From Poindextera sp035294785 (GTDB lineage: Bacteria > Pseudomonadota > Alphaproteobacteria > Caulobacterales > Caulobacteraceae), in the NCBI GenBank assembly GCA_035294785.1, contig DATGKF010000038.1, positions 1 through 64,000 of the forward strand: a stretch of 64,000 nt of DNA, written 5' to 3'. A program made the translations under genes and the position numbers. The notes beneath the pieces were generated by a model that did not search any database, was not told where the DNA came from, and saw only the letters and a program-made list of their open reading frames with translations. Shown here piece after piece: positions 25,579 through 34,898 of the stretch. The stretch's first letter is position 1. Each line of letters opens with the position of its first letter.

Positions 25579-26865
25579 ATGCCCCCCGTCACCGATCCCA
25601 GCCGCTTCGACGCGAAGTCCGACCTCGTTCGGACGCTGATCGAGCGCGGCCATGTCTACCAGGCGACCGACCTCGCCGGCCTGGACGCCGCGGCGCTGAG
25701 GGGGCCGATCACCGCATACATCGGCTTCGACGCCACGGCCTCCTCCCTGCACGTCGGCAGCCTGGTGCAGATCATGACGTTGCGCCGGCTGCAGCAGACC
25801 GGCCACCGGCCGATCGTGCTGATGGGCGGCGGGACGACCAAGGTCGGCGATCCGTCCGACAAGACGAGCCAGCGCCCGCTGCTGTCCGACGCCGAAATCG
25901 CCGCCAACATCGCCGGCATCCAGCGCGCTTTTGCGCCCTTCCTGCGCTTCGGCGGCGCCGCGAACGACGCGGTGATGGTGAACAACGCCGAGTGGCTCGA
26001 GGCGTTGGGCTACGTCGAGTTCCTGCGCGAATTCGGCGTGCACTTCACCGTCAATCGCCTGCTGACCCTGGAGTTCGTCCGCTCACGGATCGAGGCCGAG
26101 CAGCCGCTGACGGTGCTCGAGTTCAACTATGTGCTGATGCAGGCGGTCGACTTTCTCGAGCTGCACCGCCGGTTGGGCTGCACGCTGCAGTTCGGCGGCT
26201 CCGAGCAGTGGGGCAACATCGTCAACGGCATCGACCTGATCCGCAGGCTGGACGCCGCCGAGGCGTTCGGAGTCACCGCGCCGCTGGTCACGACGTCGGC
26301 CGGCGTGAAGATGGGCAAGACCGTCGACGGCGCCGTCTGGCTGAACCCGGAGCTCCTTGGCGCCTACGACTACTGGCAGTTCTGGCGCAACACCGACGAC
26401 GCCGACGTGAGCCGGTTCCTGCGGCTGTTCACCGACCTGCCGCTCGCCGAAATCGTGCGGCTGGAGCATCTCGGCGGCGCCGAGATCAACGAGGCGAAGA
26501 AGGTGCTGGCCAACGAAGCCACCGCCCTCCTGCACGGCCGCGAGGCGGCGGACGACGCCGCGTCGACGGCCAAGGCGGCGTTCGAGGACGGGCGGGCCGG
26601 CGACGCCCTCGCCGGGCTGCCCGCGGTTGGCATGAGCGCAGCGCGGCTGAAGCGAATTTCGGCCGCAGAGCTGATGGTGTCCGTCAACTTCGCGACGTCG
26701 AACTCGGACGCTCGGCGACAGATCGCCGGCGGCGGGTTCCGCATCAACGGCGTGAAGGTCGAGGACGCCAACGCGCCGGCGGCGTTCGAGGGCGGCGAGG
26801 CCGAGCTGCGCAAGGGCAAGACCCGGATCAGATTGTTTCTAACCGACGAAGAGGAGCACGAGTGA
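25579..26865 (+). CDS. tyrS: Tyrosine--tRNA ligase
   Basis: Class I aminoacyl-tRNA synthetase charging tRNA-Tyr. The 428-residue protein has the HIGH-like motif in ATASSLHVGSLVQIM, the tyrosine-recognition segment TVNRLLTLEFVRSR, GGSEQWGNIVNGIDLIRR, and the KMSKS-like loop VKMGKTVDGAV. The C-terminal 70 residues are an S4-type RNA-binding domain (DARRQIAGGGFRINGVKV). The final stop overlaps the peroxiredoxin start by one base. Confidence 0.97.
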   Translation: MPPVTDPSRFDAKSDLVRTLIERGHVYQATDLAGLDAAALRGPITAYIGFDATASSLHVGSLVQIMTLRRLQQTGHRPIVLMGGGTTKVGDPSDKTSQRPLLSDAEIAANIAGIQRAFAPFLRFGGAANDAVMVNNAEWLEALGYVEFLREFGVHFTVNRLLTLEFVRSRIEAEQPLTVLEFNYVLMQAVDFLELHRRLGCTLQFGGSEQWGNIVNGIDLIRRLDAAEAFGVTAPLVTTSAGVKMGKTVDGAVWLNPELLGAYDYWQFWRNTDDADVSRFLRLFTDLPLAEIVRLEHLGGAEINEAKKVLANEATALLHGREAADDAASTAKAAFEDGRAGDALAGLPAVGMSAARLKRISAAELMVSVNFATSNSDARRQIAGGGFRINGVKVEDANAPAAFEGGEAELRKGKTRIRLFLTDEEEHE

Positions 26866-27335
26866 TGGCGAGCGCACTGACGGCGGGCGACGCCGCGCCG
26901 GACTTCGACCTTCCAAGCGACGGCGGCGGCCACGTGCGCCTTGGCGACTTCAAGGGGCGGAAGCTGGTCCTCTACTTCTATCCCAAGGACGACACCTCGG
27001 GCTGCACAAGCGAGGCGCAGCAGTTCGCCGCCGCGCACGACGACTTCCTGAAGGCTGGCGTCGGCGTGGTCGGCGTCTCGAAGGACTCGGTAAAGAGCCA
27101 CGACAAGTTCAAGGCCAAGTATGACCTGAACTTCCCGCTGGGCGCCGACACCGAGGGGGCCGTGGTGGATCGCTACGGCGTCTGGGTCGAGAAGAGCATG
27201 TACGGCCGCAAGTACATGGGCATCGAGCGGGCCACCTATCTGATCGACGGCGGCGGTAAGATCGCCCGCGTCTGGCGCAAGGTGAAGGTGCCAGGCCACG
27301 CCAAGGAGGTTCTGGACGCCGCCAGGGCGCTTTAA
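26865..27335 (+). CDS. bcp: Peroxiredoxin of the Bcp/PrxQ family
   Basis: Thiol peroxidase of 156 residues. The ATG at 26865 overlaps the tyrS stop by one base (TGATG) and follows GAGGAG (26851-26856). The peroxidatic cysteine is in DTSGCTSEAQQF; the resolving cysteine found five residues on in E. coli Bcp (pattern GCTTEACDF) is Gln here, so it is likely a 1-Cys-type or uses another thiol. DFDLPSDGG, VGVVGVSKDSVKSHDKF and ATYLIDGGGKI are typical. It probably detoxifies hydroperoxides in the cytosol. Confidence 0.9.
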   Translation: MASALTAGDAAPDFDLPSDGGGHVRLGDFKGRKLVLYFYPKDDTSGCTSEAQQFAAAHDDFLKAGVGVVGVSKDSVKSHDKFKAKYDLNFPLGADTEGAVVDRYGVWVEKSMYGRKYMGIERATYLIDGGGKIARVWRKVKVPGHAKEVLDAARAL

Positions 27336-27504
27336 GGCCACGCTTGCGCCCTATTCGGGCCACGGAGTCGTGCGGCCGGCCGACTCGCGCTAAACGCTGC
27401 GTCCAAACGTCGCCGCTCGGTCCCAATCCGGGCCCAGCGTGGTTGCTTATGCGCCGCTTGTTGGGGCATATGACGCGGGAACTCGACAAAAGGTTTCCGC
27501 GCGG

Positions 27505-28662
27505 ATGGTCTTTGACCAACTGACCCGACTGCGGCGCTTTCTCGAGGCGCTGTTCCCAGAACGCCACATCTATCTCCGCACGGCCGGGGGCGAAGTCCGC
27601 GGGATCGTGCTTACGACCGGCCGCCAGGTCGCCGCTGCGTGCGTCGGGGCCCTGCTCGCTCTCTGGATGGTGATCTGCACGGGCTCGATGGTCATCGCGG
27701 CCAACCAGCCGAACGCGGCCGACCAGGCCGCGGCGCGCACCAAAGCCTACTACGAGCGCATGACCGCCGACCGCCAGGCGAAGCTCAACAGCGCCATGGC
27801 GCAGCTCAGCGACACGAACGGCGCGCTCAGCGCGTTCGCCCGCTCGGTCGAGAGCCGCCACGCGGCCCTCGCCATGCTGCTGACCGAAGCGCGTGGCGAT
27901 CCCGGCGCAGCGCAGGCGCTGGCGCCGACCGTGCTGACCGCCGACGCCAACCCGCTCGCTGGCGTTCGCGCCGTCGAGGCAGACCAGGACCGACTGATCG
28001 CCGAGGCCCAGATCTACGCCAAGTCGCGCGCCGACCGCCTCAGACTGGCGTTCAAGCTCGCCGGCCTCGACCCCGGGTCGTTCAGCCCGTCGGGCTCTGA
28101 GAACCTGGGCGGTCCGTTGATCGAGAACAATGACCCCCGCGCGCTCGCCGCCGTACTGGACGTTGACGAAGGCTTCGCGGAGCGGATCCAGCGCGCCTCG
28201 GCCGATCTCTCCGATCTGCGCAATCTGACCGACGTCGTCCACGCGCTGCCGCTGGCTGCGCCGACGGTGGGCACGCGCAAGGCAAGCGGGTTCGGCGTGC
28301 GCATCGATCCGTTCACCGGACGGCCCGCTTTCCATCCGGGGCTGGATTTCGCCGGCCCCATGTATACGCCGGTGCATGTGACAGCGCCCGGCGTCGTCTC
28401 CTTCACCGGCCAGCGCAACGGCTATGGCAACGTCGTCGAGATCGACCACGGCCATGGCCTGAAGACACGCTTTGGCCATCTGGCCGTCATCTATGTGAAG
28501 GTCGGCCAGCATGTCGCCATCGGCGATCGGCTGGGCGGCATCGGATCGACCGGCCGTTCGACCGGGCCTCACCTGCACTATGAGGTCTGGGTTGACGGGC
28601 GCCTGCAGAACCCTGAACGCTTCTTGGAGGCTGGCCAATATGTTCAGCAAGCAACCAACTAA
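27505..28662 (+). CDS. Membrane-anchored M23 metallopeptidase linked to a bactofilin
   Basis: Predicted peptidoglycan endopeptidase, 385 residues from ATG 27505 (an upstream GTG at 27439 would extend it by 22 residues). One transmembrane helix (about residues 35-60, VAAACVGALLALWMVICTGS) puts the enzyme outside the cytoplasm. A coiled-coil region follows (80-240), then the M23/LytM domain with Zn ligands in FHPGLDFAG and HLHYEVW. The stop lies 23 bases inside the bactofilin gene, the same arrangement as bactofilin-linked M23 peptidases such as LmdC in Hyphomonas, a stalked alphaproteobacterium. Likely role: local wall remodelling in cell shape. Confidence 0.88.
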   Translation: MVFDQLTRLRRFLEALFPERHIYLRTAGGEVRGIVLTTGRQVAAACVGALLALWMVICTGSMVIAANQPNAADQAAARTKAYYERMTADRQAKLNSAMAQLSDTNGALSAFARSVESRHAALAMLLTEARGDPGAAQALAPTVLTADANPLAGVRAVEADQDRLIAEAQIYAKSRADRLRLAFKLAGLDPGSFSPSGSENLGGPLIENNDPRALAAVLDVDEGFAERIQRASADLSDLRNLTDVVHALPLAAPTVGTRKASGFGVRIDPFTGRPAFHPGLDFAGPMYTPVHVTAPGVVSFTGQRNGYGNVVEIDHGHGLKTRFGHLAVIYVKVGQHVAIGDRLGGIGSTGRSTGPHLHYEVWVDGRLQNPERFLEAGQYVQQATN

Positions 28663-29122
28663 ACCGACCGCATCAACTCCCAGCGCGAGCATCATGAGCG
28701 AGATGAACACTCCCACCGACTCAAACAATCTGCGCAAGCCGGCGGCGTCGCCCAAGGTCGCCTCCCTCATCGCGTCCGACACCACCATCGACGGCGGCGT
28801 AAGCGGCGACACCGAGCTGCACGTCGACGGCGTAATCCGCGGCGATGTGAGCGTCGCCCGCCTCTCCATCGGCGAAGGCGGCCAGATCGAGGGCGCCGTG
28901 CAGGCCGAGTGCGTCGAGGCGCGCGGCCGCGTCATCGGCTCGATCAGCGCCAAGCAGGTCAGGCTGTACGCGAGCTGCCACATCGACGGCGACATCACCC
29001 ACGAGCAGCTGACGATGGAGGCCGGGGCATTTTTCCAGGGCCGCAGCCTGAAGTTCCAGCGCACCTCGACGCCGGTGGCGGCCATCACCGGCGAAGTGAT
29101 CGAGATCAACGCAGCCGAGTAG
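28640..29122 (+). CDS. bacA: Bactofilin (polymer-forming cytoskeletal protein)
   Basis: A 160-residue bactofilin that should self-assemble into polymers at the inner membrane and recruit envelope enzymes. The ATG 28640 has GGAGG 9 bases upstream (28626-28630) and lies inside the end of the M23 gene. Residues 1-40 are an unstructured Ser/Thr/Pro-rich tail; the beta-helix core is about 40-145 (VASLIASDTTIDGGVSGD, VDGVIRGDVSVARL, VEARGRVIGSI, LYASCHIDGDI). The symbol follows Caulobacter BacA usage and is a best fit, not proof of orthology. Confidence 0.9.
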   Translation: MFSKQPTKPTASTPSASIMSEMNTPTDSNNLRKPAASPKVASLIASDTTIDGGVSGDTELHVDGVIRGDVSVARLSIGEGGQIEGAVQAECVEARGRVIGSISAKQVRLYASCHIDGDITHEQLTMEAGAFFQGRSLKFQRTSTPVAAITGEVIEINAAE

Positions 29123-29147
29123 ACGCCCGCGCGCCGACCAGACGCCG

Positions 29148-30273
29148 CTAGCGCGCCTCGCCCGCGTCGCGCGTCGCGCCGACGCGCTGGGCGAGCGCCG
29201 CGCCCATGAAGTCGTCGAGATCGCCGTCCAGAACGCCGCCGGTGTCGGAGGTCTCGACGTCGGTCCTCAGATCCTTGACCAGCTGATAGGGCTGCAAGAC
29301 GTACGAGCGGATCTGATGCCCCCAGCCGATGTCGGTCTTCTGGTCCTCGACCGCCTGCGCCGCCGCCTCGCGCTTCTGCAGCTCCAGCTCGTAGAGCCTG
29401 GCGCGTAACATCTTCCACGCCTCATCGCGGTTCTGGTGCTGCGAGCGCCCCGCCTGACAGGCGACCGCGACGCCGGTCGGGATGTGCGTCAGCCGCACGG
29501 CGGAGTCGGTCTTGTTGATGTGCTGGCCGCCCGCGCCGGATGCGCGGTAGGTGTCGGTGCGCACGTCGGCCGGGTTGATGTCGATCTCGATCGCGTCGTC
29601 GATCACCGGGTAGACCCAGACCGAGGCGAAGCTCGTGTGCCGCCGGGCATTGGAATCGAACGGCGAAATGCGCACCAGCCGGTGCACGCCGGCCTCGGTC
29701 TTCAGCCAGCCGTAGGCGTTTGGGCCTTTCACCTGCAGTGTCGCCGACTTGATGCCGGCTTGTTCCCCCGCCGTCTCCTCGACGAGCTCGGTCGTAAAGC
29801 CGTGCGCCGTCGCCCAGCGCGTGTACATGCGCAGCAGCATCTGGGCCCAGTCGGCCGACTCCGTGCCGCCGGCGCCGGAGTTGATTTCCACATAGGCGTC
29901 GTTGGCGTCCGCCTCGCCGGCGAGCAGCGCCTCGAGTTCGGCCCGGGCGGCGCGCGCCTTGATCAGCTCCAGTTGGGCGCGGGCGTCGGCCAGGGACTCC
30001 TCATCGCCGTCCTCGTCGGCCAGTTCGGCGTAGCCGACGGCGTCGGCCAGCTCGCGCTCCAGCGACCGCACGGCCTCGACCTGCCCGGCCAGGCGGGTGC
30101 GCTCCCGCATCAGCGCCTGGGCGTCAGCCGGCCGCTCCCAGAGGCTGGGGTCTTCGACGCGCGCGTCGAGTTCGTCCAGGCGCCTTAGGGCCGGAGCCCA
30201 GTCAAAGTCGCCTCCTGAGCAGTTCGATCGACTGCTCGATGTCGGCCTGCGCGGCCTCGACATCCGGTCTCAT
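29148..30273 (-). CDS. prfB: Peptide chain release factor 2, with programmed +1 frameshift
   Basis: RF2 terminates translation at UGA and UAA. The gene begins at ATG 30273 (MRPDVEAAQADIEQSI) and after 23 codons meets an in-frame TGA at 30204-30202. Just before it the sequence is AGGAGG CGA CTT TGA C, the known autoregulatory +1 frameshift signal: the SD-like AGGAGG (30216-30211) and slip codon CTT (30207-30205). After skipping one base (30204) the frame continues as DWAPALRRLDELDAR to the stop at 29148. GGQ is in YRASGAGGQHINK and the stop-recognition SPF in VRISPFDSNARRH. It lies 26 bases after the PBP1A gene. Confidence 0.96.
30200..30216 (-). promoter_or_regulatory. prfB recoding site (+1 frameshift signal)
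   Basis: Minus-strand AGGAGGCGACTTTGACT contains the internal Shine-Dalgarno AGGAGG, three bases of spacer, the slippery CTT and the in-frame TGA followed by C. This is the arrangement that allows RF2 to limit its own synthesis: low RF2 makes the ribosome pause at TGA and slip forward. Confidence 0.95.
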
Positions 30274-30299
30274 GCCAAACTCCTGGCGGTTGCTGGCGC

Positions 30300-32672
30300 C
30301 TAATATAGGCCGTTCAGGTCGGACGGCGCATGCTTCGGCGGCGCCGCGGGCGGAGCGCCAGCGGGCGGCTGGCCGCCTGGCGGCGGCGGCGCGTTCGGGT
30401 TGCGCGTAATGGCGTTGTTGTCGCTGGCCGAGAACGGCGCGCTCGGACCGGTCGGCAGGTCTTTGGGCCGGAAGGCTTCGCTGGCCCCGTTGACGATCGC
30501 GAACTTCGCATCCGGGGGCACGCGGAAGTCGTGCACAGGCGTGTCCTTCAGCGCCTGTTGCATGAAGTCGATGAAGATCGGCACCGCGTCGACCGCGCCG
30601 GTCTCGTTCGGCCCGAGCGAGCGGTTGTCGTCGAAGCCGACGAAGACGCCCACGACGATGTCCGGCGAAAAACCGACGAACCATGCGCTGCGGAAGTCGT
30701 TGGTCGTCCCGGTCTTGCCGCCGATAGGCCGCCCGAGAATGTGCGCCTGATAGGCGGTCCCATGCTCGACGACCCCCTCCATCATCGATGTCAGCTCGTA
30801 CGCGGCGATTGGATCGAAGATCTGTTGCCCCGAAGGTTCGATGCGCGGGCTCTCATCGCCGTTGAAGGCGGCGTCGCAGCGCGTGCACGGCCGTTGGTCC
30901 GCGTCCAGGATCGGATGGCCGTCGCGATCCTCGACCTCTTCGATAAGGTGCGGCGTGACGCGGCGGCCGCCGTTGATGAAAGCGGAATAGGCCGCCGTCA
31001 GGCGGAAGGGCGTCGTCTCGCCGGCGCCGAGCGCCATCGCGAGATCGGGGTCCATCCTGTCGACCACGCCGGCCTTGAGCGCCGTATCGACGATCTTCGG
31101 CATGCCCACCTGCATCGCCAGGCGCACAGACATGGTGTTCAGCGACAACGCCAAGCCCGTCCGCAGCGTCTGGGCGCCATAAATGCCCTTGTGGAAGTTC
31201 TCCGGCGACCACACCTGGCCGCCTACGCCCTTGAGCGAGATCGGCCCAGCGTCGACCGTCGAGGCGGGCGTGAATCCGTTTTCGAGCGCGGTCTCGTAGA
31301 CGAACGGCTTAAAGGCCGACCCGGGCTGCCGCATCGCCTGGGTGGCGCGATTGAAGTTGGAGAGCGAGAAGCTGTAGCCGCCCACCATGGCCAGCGTCCG
31401 CCCGCTCCAGGGGTCGATCGCCACCAGCGCGCCGTTCACCGCCGGCACCTGCTTGAGGTTGAACTGACCAGCTCCGGCTGGCGCGACGAACACCAGGTCG
31501 CCGACGTTCAGACCTTTTCCCGCGTGCGCCCACGCCATGTCGGCGCCGACGATCGTCCCGGTCGTCCCATCGGCCAGCTGGACGCGCCCGTTCGCCTCGA
31601 GCACCCGCGCGGGGCGCCAGTCGCGCCGTTCGGCCGGCGCGTGGCCCAGCGGACCTTTCGCCCAGTTGGCGGCGTCTTCGGAGTGACCCCATGCGCCCCG
31701 CCAGCCGTGGCGCCGGTCGTAGGCTTCGAGGCCGTTCATCAGCGCCTCGCGCGCCATCGTCTGCAGGCGCGGATCGAGGGTGGTGCGCATGTAGAAGCCG
31801 CCCTCGTCGACCTTGGGCCCCAGCGTCTGGATGGCGCGCTCGCGCACCTCTTCGACGAAGTAGTCGGCGTCGTGGTAGCGGGTCCGCTCGGGCGCGTTCT
31901 GGACGACCAGGTCCTCGGCCATCGCCGCGTCGGCCTGCTGGCGGCTCACCCAACCGAGCTCGAGCATCTGACCGATGATCCAGTTTCGCCGCCGGATGGC
32001 CGCGGCCTTGTTGCGCACCGGCTGGTAGTTGTCCGGCCCTTTCGGCAGCGCCGCCAGGTAGGCGCATTCGGCCAGGTCGAGGTCGGTGAGCGGCTTGCCG
32101 AAGTAGTTGTAGGCGGCCGCGCCAACGCCGTAAGAGCGATACCCCAGCCAGATCTCGTTCATGTAAAGTTCGAGGATCTGCTTCTTCGTCAGCGTGTTCT
32201 CGAGCCGCTGGGCGAGGATCGCCTCCTTCAGTTTGCGGCCGAAGGTCGCCTCGTTGGTCAGAAGGACGTTCTTGGCCACCTGCTGGGTGATGGTCGACCC
32301 GCCCTCGAGACGCCGGCCATGGATGATGTTGACGACGTCCTTGCCCATCGCCCGCATCATGCCGGCCGGATCGACGCCGCCGTGCTGGAAGAAGTTGCGG
32401 TCCTCGGCGGCGAGGAAGGCGTTGACGAGCTGCGGCGGGATCTGGTCGTAGGGAACGAAGATTCGCCGCTCGCGCGAGAATTCGCCGATCAGGGTCCCGT
32501 CCCAGGCGTAGACGCGCGTGGCCGTCGGCGGGCGGTAGTCTGCCAGCTGCGAGGCGTCCGGCATGTCGTGGAACAGCCACGCGGCGTAGATCGCCAGGGA
32601 CAGCGCCGCGACGGCGACCAGGCTCAGCGCCACGACGCCGCCCGTCGCGATCCATCGTCCTGCGAACTTCAC
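30300..32672 (-). CDS. mrcA: Penicillin-binding protein 1A (bifunctional class A PBP)
   Basis: Inner-membrane enzyme that polymerises glycan strands and cross-links peptidoglycan. I prefer GTG 32672 (11 bases after AGAGG), giving 790 residues; a TTG at 32690 adds six. One transmembrane helix lies near residues 10-35. Glycosyltransferase motifs EDRNFFQHGG and RLEGGSTITQQVAKN (about 90-130) are followed by an OB-like insert and the transpeptidase domain: SAFK in RQPGSAFKPFVY, SLN in ALSLNTMS and KTG in IGGKTGTTNDF. The C-terminus is a Pro/Ala-rich tail. Its stop lies 26 bases before prfB. Confidence 0.95.
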   Translation of the reverse strand: MKFAGRWIATGGVVALSLVAVAALSLAIYAAWLFHDMPDASQLADYRPPTATRVYAWDGTLIGEFSRERRIFVPYDQIPPQLVNAFLAAEDRNFFQHGGVDPAGMMRAMGKDVVNIIHGRRLEGGSTITQQVAKNVLLTNEATFGRKLKEAILAQRLENTLTKKQILELYMNEIWLGYRSYGVGAAAYNYFGKPLTDLDLAECAYLAALPKGPDNYQPVRNKAAAIRRRNWIIGQMLELGWVSRQQADAAMAEDLVVQNAPERTRYHDADYFVEEVRERAIQTLGPKVDEGGFYMRTTLDPRLQTMAREALMNGLEAYDRRHGWRGAWGHSEDAANWAKGPLGHAPAERRDWRPARVLEANGRVQLADGTTGTIVGADMAWAHAGKGLNVGDLVFVAPAGAGQFNLKQVPAVNGALVAIDPWSGRTLAMVGGYSFSLSNFNRATQAMRQPGSAFKPFVYETALENGFTPASTVDAGPISLKGVGGQVWSPENFHKGIYGAQTLRTGLALSLNTMSVRLAMQVGMPKIVDTALKAGVVDRMDPDLAMALGAGETTPFRLTAAYSAFINGGRRVTPHLIEEVEDRDGHPILDADQRPCTRCDAAFNGDESPRIEPSGQQIFDPIAAYELTSMMEGVVEHGTAYQAHILGRPIGGKTGTTNDFRSAWFVGFSPDIVVGVFVGFDDNRSLGPNETGAVDAVPIFIDFMQQALKDTPVHDFRVPPDAKFAIVNGASEAFRPKDLPTGPSAPFSASDNNAITRNPNAPPPPGGQPPAGAPPAAPPKHAPSDLNGLY

Positions 32673-32812
32673 CGCCGGGAGACCTCTCAACGCGACCCAG
32701 GCGAGGCTCTAGCCTGTGTCGGGTCCGGCGGAAAGGCTCGCGTGCGCGACGCGACAGCGTTGTCTTCGCGCGATTCAAGGCCGATGAGTGGCGGCCAATC
32801 GAGGGGGGCTTC

Positions 32813-34891
32813 GTGAAGGTCGGCGTCGTCATATGCAGCGCTGTCGCCGTGCTGGCCACGGGCGGCGCGCGCGCCGCGCCGGCACCGGAATCGCCGCCTC
32901 CCGAGGCGGCTGGCGCCAGCGTCGGCGTGACCAGCTATCCGGCCAGCTTCTTCGCCCACCTGCAGCCGAACACCGCGCTCGAGATGATCCTCGCCCTGCC
33001 CGGCTTCTCGCTGGACACCGGCGACAGCGTGCGCGGGTTCGGCGGCGCGGCGGGCAACGTGCTCATCGACGGCGACCGACCCGCGGCCAAGAGCGACACC
33101 CTCGACGACATCCTCAAGCGCATCCCCGCCAGTCAGGTCGAGCGCATCGACATCATCCGCGGCGGCGCGCCGGGCATCGACATGCAGGGCAAGACGGTCA
33201 TCGCCAACGTGATCCGCAAGAACGCCGTCGCCCGGCGGCTGACCATCCAGGCGTTGGGCATGCTGCTGGCGAGCGGGCGGCTCGACCACCAGCTGCGGGC
33301 GGAGGCGTCGGAGACGCTGGGCGACGTCTCGCTCGAGGGCGCGCTCATCCACTACCAGGTTCCTGACGACGGTCTGGGCGACGGCCTGCACACGGTCGCA
33401 GACGCCGCCGGCGGCGCGCCGCAGACGGACGCCGAGCACGCGCTGGCGGAGCTCAGGATCACCAAGGCGACCGGCGGGATGGAACGGCCGCTGCTGGGCG
33501 GCAAGCTGAGCGTCGACGGCTCCTACACCGGCAACAACTACGGCTCGCGCATCTACGACCTCTCGCCGCTCGCGGCGGCGCAGCAGACCGAGTTCTTCAG
33601 GCAGAACCAGGACACGAGCGAACTCGGCGTGCGCTATGAGCGGCGCCTCGGACCGAAGCTTGGCGTTGAGCTCTATGCGCTGCAGCAGCTCGGCGACACC
33701 AGCGAGAACGACCACCTGTTCACGCCCTTCGACGACACGCTCTTCACGCTCAGCCGGCGGCAAGGCGAGAGCATCGCCCGCGCGATCCTGACCTCCGACG
33801 TGACGCCCAAGCTGCAGCTGCGATACGGCGCGGAAGGCGACGACAACTGGATGGTCAGCCACACGAACGAGACCGACCAGGGCGCGGTCGTCGTCGTTCC
33901 AGCGGCCAACATCCTCGTGACGGAGTTGCGCGGCGAAATCTTCGCCGACGCCACCTGGCGGGCGACGTCCAAGCTCACCTTCGAAGCCGGCCTGCGCACC
34001 GAGGCGTCCCGTCTTCAGTCATCGGGCGACGTCAGCGCGACCGAGCGGTTCGTCTTTCCCAAGCCGCGCCTCGTGGTGACCTGGACCCCCAACGCGTCCG
34101 ACCAGCTGCAATTGCGCATCGAGCGCGAGGTGTCGCAACTGGACTTCAATAATTTCGCCGCGCAGGGCTCGTTGGTGAGCGGCGAGCACGCCGGCAACCC
34201 GCAACTCACCCCGGCGCAGGACTGGGTGCTCGAGGCCTCGGTCGACCACCGGTTTTGGAAGGGCGGAGACGTAAGCCTCACGCTGCGCAACTTCTGGCTG
34301 GCGGAGGTGATCGATTTCGCGCCGCTCTGCAGCGGCGCCGCAGCCCTCGCCGGCTGCGTTCCGAACAACGAATTCGACGCGCCGGCCAATATCGGCTCGG
34401 GCGAGCAACGCGCGCTGCTGGCGGCGCTCACGCTGCCCACCGACCGTCTGGGTATTGCAAATGGCCAGATCATCCTGCGCGGCGTGTGGCGGTTCTCGCG
34501 CGTCACCGACCCCAGCACGCTTCGGCCGCGCGGCGTCTCCGGGCTGCATCCCTTCGACGGCGAGGCGCACTTCGTGCAAGGACTGCCCGGGCTAAAGTCG
34601 ACCTGGGGCGTCGACGTGGGCCTCGCCTGGCGCCAGATCGAGTATCATTTCAACGAGATCGACACGCAGCGGCTGAGCGCGACGGTGAACGTGTATTTCG
34701 AGTACAAGCCCCGGCCGGATCTCAGCCTGCGCGTCGAAGCCGACAACCTCATCGCCCACAACTTCGTGCAGACGCGCGCCTTCTTCGACCCGTTCCGCGG
34801 CGCCGGCGTGGGCGCCCTCAGCGCCGTCGACACCCGGCGCACACGGTTCGGCCCGGAACTCGCGGTTCAGGTGCGCAAGGTCTTCGGCTGA
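32813..34891 (+). CDS. TonB-dependent receptor-like outer membrane protein
   Basis: A 692-residue outer-membrane receptor. GTG start 32813 follows GAGGGGGG. A signal peptide ends near GARAAP (about residue 22). The plug domain (about 40-140) shows ALPGFSLDTGDSVRG, NVLIDGDRPAAKSD and VERIDIIRGGAPGIDMQGK; the rest is a beta-barrel with alternating patterns, repeated TLRNFW and RYERRLG strands. No clear TonB box is seen and the C-terminus ends VRKVFG, without the usual final aromatic residue. The transported substrate is unknown. The gene is on the opposite strand to its neighbours mrcA and amiC and ends 7 bases before the amiC stop. Confidence 0.82.
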   Translation: MKVGVVICSAVAVLATGGARAAPAPESPPPEAAGASVGVTSYPASFFAHLQPNTALEMILALPGFSLDTGDSVRGFGGAAGNVLIDGDRPAAKSDTLDDILKRIPASQVERIDIIRGGAPGIDMQGKTVIANVIRKNAVARRLTIQALGMLLASGRLDHQLRAEASETLGDVSLEGALIHYQVPDDGLGDGLHTVADAAGGAPQTDAEHALAELRITKATGGMERPLLGGKLSVDGSYTGNNYGSRIYDLSPLAAAQQTEFFRQNQDTSELGVRYERRLGPKLGVELYALQQLGDTSENDHLFTPFDDTLFTLSRRQGESIARAILTSDVTPKLQLRYGAEGDDNWMVSHTNETDQGAVVVVPAANILVTELRGEIFADATWRATSKLTFEAGLRTEASRLQSSGDVSATERFVFPKPRLVVTWTPNASDQLQLRIEREVSQLDFNNFAAQGSLVSGEHAGNPQLTPAQDWVLEASVDHRFWKGGDVSLTLRNFWLAEVIDFAPLCSGAAALAGCVPNNEFDAPANIGSGEQRALLAALTLPTDRLGIANGQIILRGVWRFSRVTDPSTLRPRGVSGLHPFDGEAHFVQGLPGLKSTWGVDVGLAWRQIEYHFNEIDTQRLSATVNVYFEYKPRPDLSLRVEADNLIAHNFVQTRAFFDPFRGAGVGALSAVDTRRTRFGPELAVQVRKVFG

Positions 34892-34898
34892 CTCGCGC

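Noticed and set aside
27109..29418. 769-codon minus-strand frame opposite the peroxiredoxin, M23 peptidase and bactofilin
   Set aside because: Shadow of three well-supported genes on the other strand.
30330..32816. 828-codon plus-strand frame opposite mrcA
   Set aside because: PBP1A on the minus strand carries all motifs; this frame is a shadow.
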